Assembly (NCBI GenBank): GCA_904396155.1
Contig: CAJFOI010000044.1
Coordinates: 1-46,925 of the forward strand
Length of the DNA stretch: 46,925 bases
Origin: Candidatus Avispirillum faecium
GTDB taxonomy: Bacteria > Bacillota > Clostridia > Oscillospirales > CAG-272
Reading direction: 5' to 3'
Positions 15,188 through 23,002 of the stretch are shown piece by piece. Within the stretch, counting starts at the first letter, position 1. The number at the start of each line of letters is the position of its first letter. A program made the position numbers and the translations under genes. The notes under the pieces are model-generated. The model was not told the origin of the DNA and made no database searches. It worked only from the letters and a program-made list of their open reading frames with translations.

Positions 15188-15745
15188 ATGTATTCCAAAA
15201 ACAAAAGTATATCCCGAGGTGGTTATGACTTGACACCGCCTCCCGGATATAACGGCAGCCGCCTGTTTACAAGGCGGGAACGCAGCGACGGCCGAGACGA
15301 GAATTTCGTGGCACACACACGCCCCATATACCGTGGACGCGGCAAGGCCGAAGCAGCCGATGCAGATACAGACACTCAGTATCCGGAAGAATACAGCAGC
15401 ACACCCACGCAAGCTATATGTGAGGAAGAGCAGCCTGCACAATACCCTGCCTTTCCGGGGGTGGAAGCCTTTTTGGACGAAGACGACTGGGATGATCCAC
15501 AGCCGACAGACACAGAATCCTCCTGCGAGGAAGAGCAGAAAGCCCCAGAACGAAAAGAACCGCCGGCAGAGCGCAAGGGCAAATCTGCAGGCTTGTCTCT
15601 GCCGGAGCCCCTTGCCGGGATCCTGCACGGTCTGGAACGTGAGGACCTTCTCCTGATCGGACTGATCCTCCTGCTGAGCGGAGACAAAGACATGCACGCC
15701 GGTGATATTCTACTGCTGCTCGCCCTGCTTCTGATTACAAAATAG
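15188..15745 (+). CDS. Unknown protein with disordered body and hydrophobic C-terminal hairpin
   Basis: This 185-residue protein is third in the operon and not recognised. The first 140 residues are polar and probably disordered, with Tyr/Arg/Gly-rich (GGYDLTPPPGYNGSRLFTRR) then Glu-rich stretches. The C-terminus is a striking pair of leucine-rich segments split by a charged turn: REDLLLIGLILLLSGDKD, then DILLLLALLLITK. That hairpin could insert in a membrane or act as an oligomerisation tail, a pattern I associate with some small spore-surface proteins. The start follows CCCAGGAGGTG. Confidence 0.75.
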   Translation: MYSKNKSISRGGYDLTPPPGYNGSRLFTRRERSDGRDENFVAHTRPIYRGRGKAEAADADTDTQYPEEYSSTPTQAICEEEQPAQYPAFPGVEAFLDEDDWDDPQPTDTESSCEEEQKAPERKEPPAERKGKSAGLSLPEPLAGILHGLEREDLLLIGLILLLSGDKDMHAGDILLLLALLLITK

Positions 15746-15749
15746 ACGG

Positions 15750-16733
15750 CTATACCACCTGGCGAAGCCAACGTACCGCATCGTCGAACAAATGCTGATA
15801 CCCGGCAAATTGGTCTCTGCTTTTTAGGTCTACATCGTCTGGAACATTGGGCGTCAACGTAAGCACCAAAGTAATCTGCCCCACATCGTGCATCGTACGG
15901 GCCTGTAATCGGCCACCGCAGCGGCCGGCGATATACTCACACAGAGAAAGCTTGGCCGCGCAGCCGGGTACACTGTCCATGAGCCCTTCCAGATCGCTAA
16001 TACCTGCCGGCAGTCTTTCGGCTTTTGTGGTCATGCGTACTTCGGTCTCTTCGCCGTAGCTGCACAGCCGCACATCTATTTTTCTATTCGTAGTTAAATG
16101 ATTGAGTACATAGATCATACACATCAGCATCTTGATATAGTTGCCGGTGCCAACAGCGGAGGGAATGCAAGGCTTTTCCTCCGCTTCCTCATTCTGGGAA
16201 AGACACACATCGCAGTCCAGAAAATCACAAACCGCTACCATGTCGTCCAGTGTGCGAACAGTGACGGCCTTCAAATCAAACAGGCCGTCTTCCTCCGGCT
16301 TGGAAAATCGGCTGCTGTCAATCCCCGTAATTGCAGCCACAAAAGCGGAAACTTGTTCCTGTTTCTGGACGCCAACCTGCTTTCTGTTTTCACAGTATTC
16401 CTTGAAAATTCTACACTCCTTTTGCGTGTGAAACAAATATACGGCGGCAAACTTGCGTCCCATCAGTTTTTGAAAAATAGCGGCGGCATAGTGATAGCCG
16501 TAATAGCCCTGCAGGGGAAATGTGAGAATTTCACTGGAAACACAACTATAAGCAGTTTCAAAACGCATTGCGTCGTACGGGATCATATAATCATACAAAG
16601 ATTGCCCTTCCGACAAATGCTTCAGGCAGGAACGCGCCGCCGGATTTCCCTCGGCAATATACGCTCCATCCGCACACAAAAGCATCGGTATGTCAGAAAA
16701 ATACGTCTCAATCACATTGTATAGCACAAGCAC
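15750..16733 (-). CDS. PAS-like sensor protein of unknown function
   Basis: This 327-residue protein has no membrane segment. The N-terminal about 110 residues (YFSDIPMLLCADGAYIAEGN, then LSEGQSLYDYM and a QGYYGYHYAAAIF strand) look like a PAS domain. A middle helical region follows. The C-terminal about 130 residues, from KMLMCMIYVLNHLTTNRKID to LTLTLTP, resemble a degenerate histidine-kinase-like dimer and ATPase region. I see no phospho-acceptor His box and no clear N or G1 box, so kinase activity is doubtful. The ATG starts directly downstream of an XRE gene on the same strand (68 nt gap), which may be its partner. Confidence 0.6.
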   Translation of the reverse strand: MLVLYNVIETYFSDIPMLLCADGAYIAEGNPAARSCLKHLSEGQSLYDYMIPYDAMRFETAYSCVSSEILTFPLQGYYGYHYAAAIFQKLMGRKFAAVYLFHTQKECRIFKEYCENRKQVGVQKQEQVSAFVAAITGIDSSRFSKPEEDGLFDLKAVTVRTLDDMVAVCDFLDCDVCLSQNEEAEEKPCIPSAVGTGNYIKMLMCMIYVLNHLTTNRKIDVRLCSYGEETEVRMTTKAERLPAGISDLEGLMDSVPGCAAKLSLCEYIAGRCGGRLQARTMHDVGQITLVLTLTPNVPDDVDLKSRDQFAGYQHLFDDAVRWLRQVV

Positions 16734-16801
16734 TCCCCCTTTCTTTTACTTTTCCCAAGCGGCATCTATCCTTTCCTTCAGCCGCACTTTTTACCGTAAT
16801 G

Positions 16802-17026
16802 TCAAGGCTTCTTTGCAGGCGCATAAGGCGTTCTCTCCTCGGTTCGATCCATCATAAAATCCAGACTTGTCCCAAAATAATTTGCTAAAATACAAAGGTT
16901 CTCCACCGTAGGAATTCGTTCGCCAGTTTCATATTTGGACAACATCGCCTGATCGATACCGGTTTTGAGCTGCAACGCCAACTGTGTCAGATTATTCTCC
17001 TTGCGGATTTTCTTCAAGTTCTCCAA
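16802..17026 (-). CDS. XRE-family helix-turn-helix regulator
   Basis: The 74-residue single-domain regulator contains LKKIRKENNLTQLALQLKTG, a recognition helix DQAMLSKYETGERIPTVENL and the C-terminal FGTSLDFMMDRTEE. It most likely starts at TTG 17026 with a GGGTGA box upstream; no in-frame ATG fits. It probably heads a two-gene operon with the PAS-like gene. A 14-bp inverted repeat (17036-17049 with 17084-17097) lies just upstream, one arm covering the ribosome binding site, and may be its own operator. Confidence 0.8.
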   Translation of the reverse strand: MENLKKIRKENNLTQLALQLKTGIDQAMLSKYETGERIPTVENLCILANYFGTSLDFMMDRTEERTPYAPAKKP

Positions 17027-17035
17027 AATCTATCA

Positions 17036-17097
17036 CCCATTTTATTATGACACGGAGGCATATTCCTCATCATGACAATATGACATAATAAAATGGG
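17036..17097. repeat. 14-bp inverted repeat upstream of the XRE gene
   Basis: CCCATTTTATTATG (17036-17049) is repeated exactly as its complement at 17084-17097, 34 nt apart. ATGACA/TATGACA copies lie between the arms. It could be a repressor-binding pair or a stem-loop. Neither arm resembles a terminator, as there is no GC-rich stem. Confidence 0.65.
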
Positions 17098-17130
17098 CTA
17101 ACGCGGGCACGCTGTACCAGTTTCTACAGT

Positions 17131-18117
17131 TTACGCTTCTGTGGTGTCGTCCGTGGTATCATCCGAAGCAGGAACAGGTGGTGCGGAAATATACAAAAGG
17201 CTGTGAACCCCCGCTTCTTCCAGTGCAGTCCGCACCGCAGCACTTTTCTCCGCATCGCTTCCATCCAACACCGCACGCAGCAAATAAGCGGTAAAACTTC
17301 CCTGAAGCTTTCCCGCCACATCGGCGGCAGATGCGGCGTCGGCGTCCGTAAGGTCAATAGAAAGAAATTCCAACTCCCAAAACAGATCCTCAATGTAAGG
17401 CGCGTGATACGCCGCTGTATAAATCGCAGAAGACAAACATACACCCATATCCATGTCCGCCCCCTCCTGCAGCCGGCGCACATAGGAGAGAATCGTCTCC
17501 ACCGCCGCGTTGTCCAGTTCCTCAAAGGATTCAAAACCGCGGATGAGCAGCTCATCAAAGCCGGCCGCCGCAAGCTCAGCAGCAACGGCCATGTCCGTTT
17601 GCAGCTGATCGGGATCCCCCGCAAAAACCGCACAGGCACGCAGGCCGATCTCTTTCCCATATGACACGGCCTCGGTGAGCAGTTCCAGAGAAATCAGCGT
17701 TTCCTTCCCCGGCAGGCGGGACAGCTTTTGCGCTGCGGGAGAGGCATAGGTAAGCCGCCCATCCCCGTCCGTGACAACAAAGGAAAACCCGTTATAACCC
17801 GCCGTCTTCAACGCTGCCACCCGGGTTTGCATCTCCGCCGCATCGGCACAGTCTGTAAGATCCAACATTCCCGCGCTGACATGGAGCAATGCTTCATCGT
17901 GAGATGCCTGGGGCAGGGTGTCCTGGGGTGTATCCTCTCCTGTGGTATCCACAGCAGGTACCTCGGACGTATCAATGGCCGCATTCTCCAGACGCCGCTT
18001 CAAATAATTTCCGAGAAGCAAAGTGAGGCCGATTACAACCAGGGCAAATATAAGTACAAAGACCAGCCGCTTTGGAAATTTGAACTTTTTCGCTTTATAA
18101 TTCCTGTAATATTTCAT
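17131..18117 (-). CDS. Membrane-anchored TIM-barrel protein, glycoside hydrolase-like
   Basis: The 328-residue protein starts with a basic KYYRNYKAKKFKFPKR tail, one transmembrane helix (about 18-38), a Thr/Asp linker, then an extracytoplasmic domain of about 240 residues. The domain repeats alternating strands and helices: LKTAGYNGFSFVVTDGDGRL, then KEIGLRACAVF, FDELLIRGFESF, MDMGVCLSS and LEFLSIDL. This is the look of a DUF4015-type putative glycoside hydrolase barrel. I cannot place catalytic carboxylates with confidence. The gene follows the PrsA-like gene by 22 nt on the same strand, so the two probably share a transcript. Confidence 0.7.
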   Translation of the reverse strand: MKYYRNYKAKKFKFPKRLVFVLIFALVVIGLTLLLGNYLKRRLENAAIDTSEVPAVDTTGEDTPQDTLPQASHDEALLHVSAGMLDLTDCADAAEMQTRVAALKTAGYNGFSFVVTDGDGRLTYASPAAQKLSRLPGKETLISLELLTEAVSYGKEIGLRACAVFAGDPDQLQTDMAVAAELAAAGFDELLIRGFESFEELDNAAVETILSYVRRLQEGADMDMGVCLSSAIYTAAYHAPYIEDLFWELEFLSIDLTDADAASAADVAGKLQGSFTAYLLRAVLDGSDAEKSAAVRTALEEAGVHSLLYISAPPVPASDDTTDDTTEA

Positions 18118-18139
18118 TTCTGCGCCTTTCCCCGTTCTG

Positions 18140-19198
18140 CTACTTCATATCCCGCATACTGAGAGTGTCATACAACTCGGTGGTCTCTATCTGGAGAGAC
18201 GCACTTTTCTCCTCCAGTGCCAGTGTAAAAGAAGCTTCGTAATAATCCTGGCACAGCTCTTCAAAATGACTGTCAATATAAGCCGCTTCCTTTTCACAGC
18301 GCAAAAACACGCTGTAGCCCTGTTCCGACTCGATCACCGGGCTCACCTGATCCACCACCAGGCCGAAAACCGCCTCCTCATTCACCGGATCCCACATACC
18401 CCGGCACAAATAGTATCCATCCTCATTGGAGGTCATATACAGCGACTCACCGTATTTTTCCACCAGACTGTCAAAATCCGCTCCCGCAAGATACTCCTCT
18501 CTGGCCTGCTGGGCAAGTTGCCGTGCCTCTTCATTGGTATGCTGCTCCGGCGGAGCAAAAAAGCTTCCGTCATCCGCCACGGACGTCTGCTCTCCTACAA
18601 TCAAAATCTGCTTTACACGAATGAAGGCGTCGCTGTCGATGATCTCCCGCAGCGCGTCCGGATCCGTTTCAATGACACCGTTTTCCAGCATGGCATAATA
18701 CAGCGTGCTATTGCAAACTTCCCGCTGCTCCAGCAGCCGGTTGACACTGTGGTTCATATATTCCTTTTCCAGCGCCGCAGCGTAATCCTCCGTATCGTCA
18801 TACTGGGCCATTTGTTCCTCCAGCGCCTGATCCACCTGCTCCATAATATAGTCGTCGTCTATGTCAATATCATAATCCCTGCAAAGAGAAAAAACCGCAT
18901 AAAAATCCCGGAGCGCCTGGAGCACCTCCCCACGAATTTCCTCCTCCAGTGCCGCAGCCTGCTGCGCATCCTCCCAGACGTCATCCTCCTCTGCCAGCCG
19001 GTCCCGGCAGCTGAGCACAAGGGCGCGGTAAAACGCATAGGGCACATCCATGCCATCGACAGTCAGTACCGTCTGCATCTCTTCTTCCGTAGGCTCCAGA
19101 GCGTCCTTGCAGGCGCAGAGCCCCAGCATAAGCGTAAGCGCAAGAAACAGTGCGGCAGCACGCAGTCCGTTTTTTTGTATGTGCTTCCAGGCTTTCAT
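18140..19198 (-). CDS. PrsA-like lipoprotein foldase (peptidyl-prolyl isomerase)
   Basis: The 352-residue lipoprotein has a signal peptide with lipobox LGLC-A-C (Cys about 27). A helical SurA/PrsA-type chaperone region runs to about 190 and contains many acidic residues. A parvulin-like domain follows around 195-305: RVKQILIVGEQTS, ARQLAQQAREEYLAGADFDSLVEKYGES and the FGLVVDQVSPVIESEQGYSVF strand. These are the typical parvulin landmarks. It would fold exported proteins at the membrane-wall interface. ATG 19198 with AGAGGA upstream is preferred over the long open frame to 19279, since it gives a proper signal peptide. Confidence 0.85.
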   Translation of the reverse strand: MKAWKHIQKNGLRAAALFLALTLMLGLCACKDALEPTEEEMQTVLTVDGMDVPYAFYRALVLSCRDRLAEEDDVWEDAQQAAALEEEIRGEVLQALRDFYAVFSLCRDYDIDIDDDYIMEQVDQALEEQMAQYDDTEDYAAALEKEYMNHSVNRLLEQREVCNSTLYYAMLENGVIETDPDALREIIDSDAFIRVKQILIVGEQTSVADDGSFFAPPEQHTNEEARQLAQQAREEYLAGADFDSLVEKYGESLYMTSNEDGYYLCRGMWDPVNEEAVFGLVVDQVSPVIESEQGYSVFLRCEKEAAYIDSHFEELCQDYYEASFTLALEEKSASLQIETTELYDTLSMRDMK

Positions 19199-19299
19199 AC
19201 CGATCCTCTTTTCCAACCCTTCCGTAGTGATGTCTTTACCGTACCAAATATATATGAACCCCGTTTGAACATCATGCACGGCGGATCCTCTTTTACCGC

Positions 19300-19328
19300 T
19301 TGCATTCTTTTTTTATTTATGATACCAT
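19300..19328 (+). promoter_or_regulatory. Putative promoter for hprK
   Basis: TTGCAT (19300-19305) and TACCAT (19323-19328) are separated by 17 nt in an AT-rich stretch about 50 nt before the hprK start. The match is moderate. Confidence 0.5.
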
Positions 19329-19380
19329 ATTTATGTGTAGGTTTGCAAGTAAAACATATATGGAAAGGTACCGTTCAGCC

Positions 19381-20322
19381 ATGAAAAAATCAGTGCCCCT
19401 GCAGACGATTATCAAGGAGCTGCAGCTCAATGTATTTTATACCCCGTGCGATCCCGCGGAAATTCCCATTTACCGGACGGAGATCAACCGCCCCGCCCTG
19501 CCGCTGGTAGGCTTTTACGACTGTTTTGAAGCAGACCGCATCCAGGTGGTGGGAACTACGGAATATGCCTACTTAAAGAACCTCTCGGAAGAGGACAGAA
19601 GAGAGCGGATCGATGCCCTTCTGTCCTGCCATCCGTCTGCGATCGTCTTTACCCACAACAACCCAGTGGACGATATTGTCCTGGAAGCGGCAAAAAAACA
19701 CAAAGTCCCGCTTTTGTGGACCGATGTCAATACCAGCGAATTTATGGCGGCGCTGATCGCCTTTCTGAACGTACAGCTGGCGCCCACCATCATGCGGCAC
19801 GGCGTTTTGGTAGAGGTATACGGAGAGGGAATCCTCATTGTAGGGGACTCCGGCGTAGGAAAGAGCGAAACGGCCATTGAGCTGATCAAGCGTGGGCATC
19901 GGCTCATCGCCGACGATGCTGTGGAACTGCGCCGGGTTTCTGCCAAATCCATTGTGGGAACCGCGCCGCCGCTGATCCGCCACTATATAGAGCTGCGAGG
20001 CATCGGTATTGTGGATGTGCGGCAGCTGTTCGGTATGGGCGCAGTCAAGGAATCGGAAAAGGTGGACCTTGTAGTACAATTCGAGCCATGGGAACAGGGC
20101 AAACTGTACGAACGGCTGGGCATCGACGACACCTTTGTAGACATTATGGGCATCCGCATTCCCTCTTTGATCGTTCCGGTAAAACCGGGTCGAAATCTGG
20201 CGGTCATTCTGGAGATCGCCGCCATGAACAACCGGCAGAAACGCATGGGCGTCAATACCGCCAAGGAATTTGACGAAAAACTGAAAAATCAGATGAACCT
20301 GGAACCAGGTGCAAATGGATGA
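19381..20322 (+). CDS. hprK: HPr kinase/phosphorylase
   Basis: The 313-residue bifunctional enzyme phosphorylates HPr at Ser46 with ATP or PPi and removes the phosphate by phosphorolysis, releasing pyrophosphate. It thereby sets carbon catabolite repression through CcpA. The Walker A loop GDSGVGKSE is at about residues 154-162. The following ELRGIGIVDVRQLFG segment and the C-terminal signature VPVKPGRNLAVILEIAAMNN are diagnostic. ATG 19381 starts MKKSVPLQTIIKEL as in orthologues, but the nearest ribosome binding site (AAAGG) is 12 nt away. An in-frame ATG at 19360 is possible. Its stop overlaps the next gene in an ATGA. Confidence 0.97.
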   Translation: MKKSVPLQTIIKELQLNVFYTPCDPAEIPIYRTEINRPALPLVGFYDCFEADRIQVVGTTEYAYLKNLSEEDRRERIDALLSCHPSAIVFTHNNPVDDIVLEAAKKHKVPLLWTDVNTSEFMAALIAFLNVQLAPTIMRHGVLVEVYGEGILIVGDSGVGKSETAIELIKRGHRLIADDAVELRRVSAKSIVGTAPPLIRHYIELRGIGIVDVRQLFGMGAVKESEKVDLVVQFEPWEQGKLYERLGIDDTFVDIMGIRIPSLIVPVKPGRNLAVILEIAAMNNRQKRMGVNTAKEFDEKLKNQMNLEPGANG

Positions 20323-20702
20323 AAGCGGGGGATGAAACTTTAGGAGAAGAAAACAGAAAAATTCCTGAAAATCAGAACATTATCGGCAAAATCGTTTTTG
20401 TGAAAATAGACCGCCCTCTGGGCTCGCGTCATCCGAAATATTCCAATATTATTTACCCCATAAATTATGGCTACGTGAAGGATATTGTAGGAGGCGACGG
20501 AAAAGAACAGGATGTGTATCTTCTGGGGGTCGATAAACCGGTAAAAGAATTCAGAGGACAGGTAATTGCCATATACCACAGATACAATGATGTAGAAGAC
20601 AAGTGGATTGTCGCGCCAATAGGTTCAGATTTTTCCAATGAATATATACTGGGAAAAATTCACTTTCAGGAGCAGTTTTTCCAGGGCGAGTTGTACAGGT
20701 AG
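20319..20702 (+). CDS. Inorganic pyrophosphatase-like protein
   Basis: The 127-residue protein belongs to a short clostridial branch of the soluble family I pyrophosphatases. Recognisable motifs are IDRPLGSRHPKY, YPINYGYVKD, DGKEQDVYLLGVDKPV and HRYNDVEDKWIVAP. The signature DxDxxD is seen as DGKEQD, with Lys where the second Asp normally lies. It is also shorter than the 170-180 residues typical of active enzymes. The start ATG shares ATGA with the hprK stop, so translation is coupled. The first about 20 residues (to PENQ) are an extension. Hydrolysing the PPi made by HprK would make sense of the coupling, but activity is uncertain given the altered motif. Confidence 0.8.
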   Translation: MKAGDETLGEENRKIPENQNIIGKIVFVKIDRPLGSRHPKYSNIIYPINYGYVKDIVGGDGKEQDVYLLGVDKPVKEFRGQVIAIYHRYNDVEDKWIVAPIGSDFSNEYILGKIHFQEQFFQGELYR

Positions 20703-20756
20703 GGGATACACAGCTTTCTTTCAAAAATATCCCATATACAAGGGGACTTTGCGCCA

Positions 20757-20830
20757 AGCCTCCCCCTGTGCGGGGGCTGCGCAGCAGACCCGGGGGTAGT
20801 GGCTCGCCGCAGGCGAGTCGGAAGGGTTGT
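20757..20830. repeat. Palindromic intergenic repeat, copy R1
   Basis: The copy begins AGCCTCCCCCTGTG and ends GAAGGGTTGT, with two inner stem-loops (one around GGCTCGCCGCAGGCGAG). It shares its ends with six other copies in this window. It is the first of three copies packed in 20757-20972 between the pyrophosphatase-like gene and the SRP RNA. Confidence 0.75.
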
Positions 20831-20840
20831 TAAAAAAAAG

Positions 20841-20893
20841 ACAATCCCTCAGTCTGCTGTCGCAGACAGCTCCCTTTGCACAAGGGAGCCTTC
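20841..20893. repeat. Palindromic intergenic repeat, copy R2 (opposite orientation)
   Basis: The copy starts ACAATCCCTCAGTCTGC and ends GGGAGCCTT. Inner stems are GTCTGC/GCAGAC and CTCCCT/AGGGAG. It is inverted relative to R1 and R3 and nearly identical in plan to R4 at 25218. Confidence 0.8.
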
Positions 20894-20898
20894 CCTTT

Positions 20899-20972
20899 AG
20901 CCTCCCCCTGTGGTGCAGCTCCGCAGGAGATGCCGGGTGGTGCCGCGATTATATCGCGGAGGAGGGGTTGTC
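20899..20972. repeat. Palindromic intergenic repeat, copy R3
   Basis: The copy starts AGCCTCCCCCTGTGG and ends GGAGGGGTTGTCC, with an inner CCGCGATTATATCGCGG hairpin. The rest of the gap to 21025 holds AT-rich sequence leading to the SRP RNA promoter. Confidence 0.8.
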
Positions 20973-21025
20973 CCATGCCCAAAACCAATTTCACAAATTT
21001 GTAACTGCTTTTCCAGCAAAAATCA

Positions 21026-21054
21026 TTGCAATGCCTTTATTTTTATGGTATCAT
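21026..21054 (+). promoter_or_regulatory. Promoter for the SRP RNA
   Basis: TTGCAA (21026-21031) and TATCAT (21049-21054) are separated by 17 nt. A start near 21062 would put the small hairpin CCTGCCG-ACA-CGGCAGG (21065-21081) at the 5' end of the precursor. Confidence 0.6.
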
Positions 21055-21089
21055 AATATCGTTGCCTGCCGACACGGCAGGAACCCATA

Positions 21090-21397
21090 CAAGCCTCAAA
21101 GCAAGGCCATACCAGCCGGGGGAGTAGCGGACCCCTGTACCTGAAATCCGCTGTAGCAGGGGTGGCATCCTGTTTGGAGGGCGGCCCTTTTGCGGCCTGT
21201 ATCACACTTTTCTGTGTTGAGGGACGGGTCCCGGCGCAATCGGCGGCTGTGAACCATGTCAGGTGGGGAACCAAGCAGCATTCAGCAGTTTACCCGATGT
21301 GCCGCCGGGGTGCCTGTCCTGAGCAGTATGTGTGATGTCGCGCGAAAGAGTCTTTCGAATGACAGGTGTATGGCCTTGCTTTGGGGCTCGTATTTTT
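21090..21397 (+). ncRNA. ffs: Signal recognition particle RNA, large bacterial type
   Basis: The 5' end (GCCTCAAAGCAAGGCCATA) pairs with the 3' end (TATGGCCTTGCTTTGGGGC), forming the long helix 5 closure typical of the about 270-300-nt SRP RNA of Gram-positive bacteria with an Alu domain. The conserved helix 8 core is visible at 21250-21280: GTGAACCATGTCAGG, a GGAA tetraloop, then AAGCAGC. The tetraloop-closing pairs are GG/CC rather than the usual CC/GG, a compensatory change that supports the fold. A T-run after 21390 ends it. It binds Ffh and targets membrane proteins. Placement just before dnaX matches Bacillus. Exact ends are estimated. Confidence 0.92.
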
Positions 21398-21417
21398 TTA
21401 TGAAAGGGGGCGCTATC

Positions 21418-22986
21418 ATGCACCAGGCACTCTATCGCAAATACCGGCCGCAGACTTTTGACGACGTCTGCGGGCAAGGCCACGTCACCGACGTGCTTCG
21501 GTATGAGGTGGAGCATGAGAGCGTATCCCATGCCTATTTGTTCTGCGGTTCCCGGGGGACTGGAAAGACCACCTGTGCCAAAATCCTCGCCAAAGCCGTA
21601 AACTGTGAAGATCCCCAGCGGGGCAACCCCTGCGGCAAGTGCGCCGCCTGCCGGGAAATCGCGGCGGGGAGCGCCACAGACGTGATCGAAATGGATGCCG
21701 CCTCCAACAATGGAGTAGACGCCATTCGGCAGCTCTGCGAGGAGGTGTCCTATACGCCTGCGGCACTGCGGCGAAAGGTGTACATCATCGACGAGGTGCA
21801 TATGCTCTCCCAGGGGGCATTCAATGCGCTGCTGAAAACCATTGAGGAACCGCCGGAGCACGTGATTTTTATCCTTGCCACCACGGAGCTGCAAAAGCTG
21901 CCTGCGACCATCATCTCCCGCTGCCAGCGGTTTGATTTTTATCGAATTGACGTAAAGGTGATCGCCGATCGCCTCCACCATATCGCTGAAAAGGAAAGCA
22001 TAAGTCTTGCTGAGGATGCCGCCGTTCTTCTGGCCCGTCAGGCGCAGGGAGGGATGCGGGACGCCATTGGCCTGATGGAGCTCTGCAGCGCCGGCGGGGC
22101 CTGCATCACCGGCGCGCATGTGCGGGAAGTACTGGGGATGTCCGGCTATGATGCAGCGGCAAAAACATTTCGACTCATCGCCCAAGGGGACATGAGCGGC
22201 TTGTTTGCAGCAGTGGCCGACGTGGTGTCTTCCGCAAAAGACATTTCCGTTTACTGGCAGGAGCTTTTATCCTTTACGCGGGATATGCTGATCTGCAAAT
22301 ACGCGCAAAGCGCAGCCGCTTACCTGAATCTCACCAGTCAGGAGTCAGAAATTCTCTCGGATACGGCTGCGCTGTTTTCCATGCCCAGACTGATCCACCT
22401 GTGCAGCCTTTTGGATGAAGGTGCGGCAAAAATGGCCCGGAGCCCGGCTACCAAACGTATGACAGCAGAACTGACGCTGCTGAAAATGTGTCAACCCCAG
22501 CTGGATGTTTCTGCAGAAGCACTGGCCGCAAGGATCTCCGCACTGGAGGACAAGCTGGCCCTTGCAGACATCGGCACATCTGCTTTCCAGCAAAAGGCAG
22601 AGCCGAAAACAGAAAAAGCGAAAGAAAAAACGCCCATCTTGAAACCGCCCAAGGAGGATCCTAAGCCTGCCACGGCGAAAGAAGATATAAGGGAGCGCGT
22701 GCAGGACATCAGCGAAGCGCTGGCGCGGCTGGGCGATCCCCACAAGGGACTCGCCGGATTTCTTGCACAGGCGGATATCTGCACTTCCCCCGACGGGAAA
22801 ACCCTATATATCGCCGCCGACGGCTTTGCCGCCGCATTGCTGGGTAAGGCAGATGCAAAGGAGGCCGTGGCGCAAGCCTTTGCGCTGGCCAAAATTACAG
22901 ATGGAAAGGCCGCTGTAGTGATAGAAACAAAGGCCCCGGGTGCAAAAGAAGGCGCGCCGGCAGACGAAATCGGAAAACTTCTCTAA
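21418..22986 (+). CDS. dnaX: DNA polymerase III tau subunit (clamp loader ATPase)
   Basis: The 522-residue clamp-loader motor starts MHQALYRKYRPQTFDDVCGQ. It carries the Walker A GSRGTGKTT, a four-cysteine zinc module (NCEDPQRGNPCGKCAAC), the VYIIDEVHMLS Walker B, the ATTELQKLPATI sensor 1 and SRCQRF. Domains I-III end at about 370. A Lys/Glu/Pro-rich linker (about 395-425) and a shorter C-terminal domain that would contact PolC and DnaB-type partners follow. ATG 21418 has AAAGGGGG upstream; the open frame back to 21256 runs over the SRP RNA and is not coding. The downstream genes ybaB and recR form the classic dnaX-ybaB-recR operon. Confidence 0.97.
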   Translation: MHQALYRKYRPQTFDDVCGQGHVTDVLRYEVEHESVSHAYLFCGSRGTGKTTCAKILAKAVNCEDPQRGNPCGKCAACREIAAGSATDVIEMDAASNNGVDAIRQLCEEVSYTPAALRRKVYIIDEVHMLSQGAFNALLKTIEEPPEHVIFILATTELQKLPATIISRCQRFDFYRIDVKVIADRLHHIAEKESISLAEDAAVLLARQAQGGMRDAIGLMELCSAGGACITGAHVREVLGMSGYDAAAKTFRLIAQGDMSGLFAAVADVVSSAKDISVYWQELLSFTRDMLICKYAQSAAAYLNLTSQESEILSDTAALFSMPRLIHLCSLLDEGAAKMARSPATKRMTAELTLLKMCQPQLDVSAEALAARISALEDKLALADIGTSAFQQKAEPKTEKAKEKTPILKPPKEDPKPATAKEDIRERVQDISEALARLGDPHKGLAGFLAQADICTSPDGKTLYIAADGFAAALLGKADAKEAVAQAFALAKITDGKAAVVIETKAPGAKEGAPADEIGKLL

Positions 22987-23002
22987 ACTTGGAGGTATAT
23001 TT

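Noticed and set aside
20827-21144. Open frame over the repeat cluster
   Set aside because: It crosses R2, R3 and the SRP RNA promoter; repeat content explains it.
21256-21417. Longer N-terminus for dnaX
   Set aside because: It would translate the SRP RNA; the family start is at 21418 with a good ribosome binding site.
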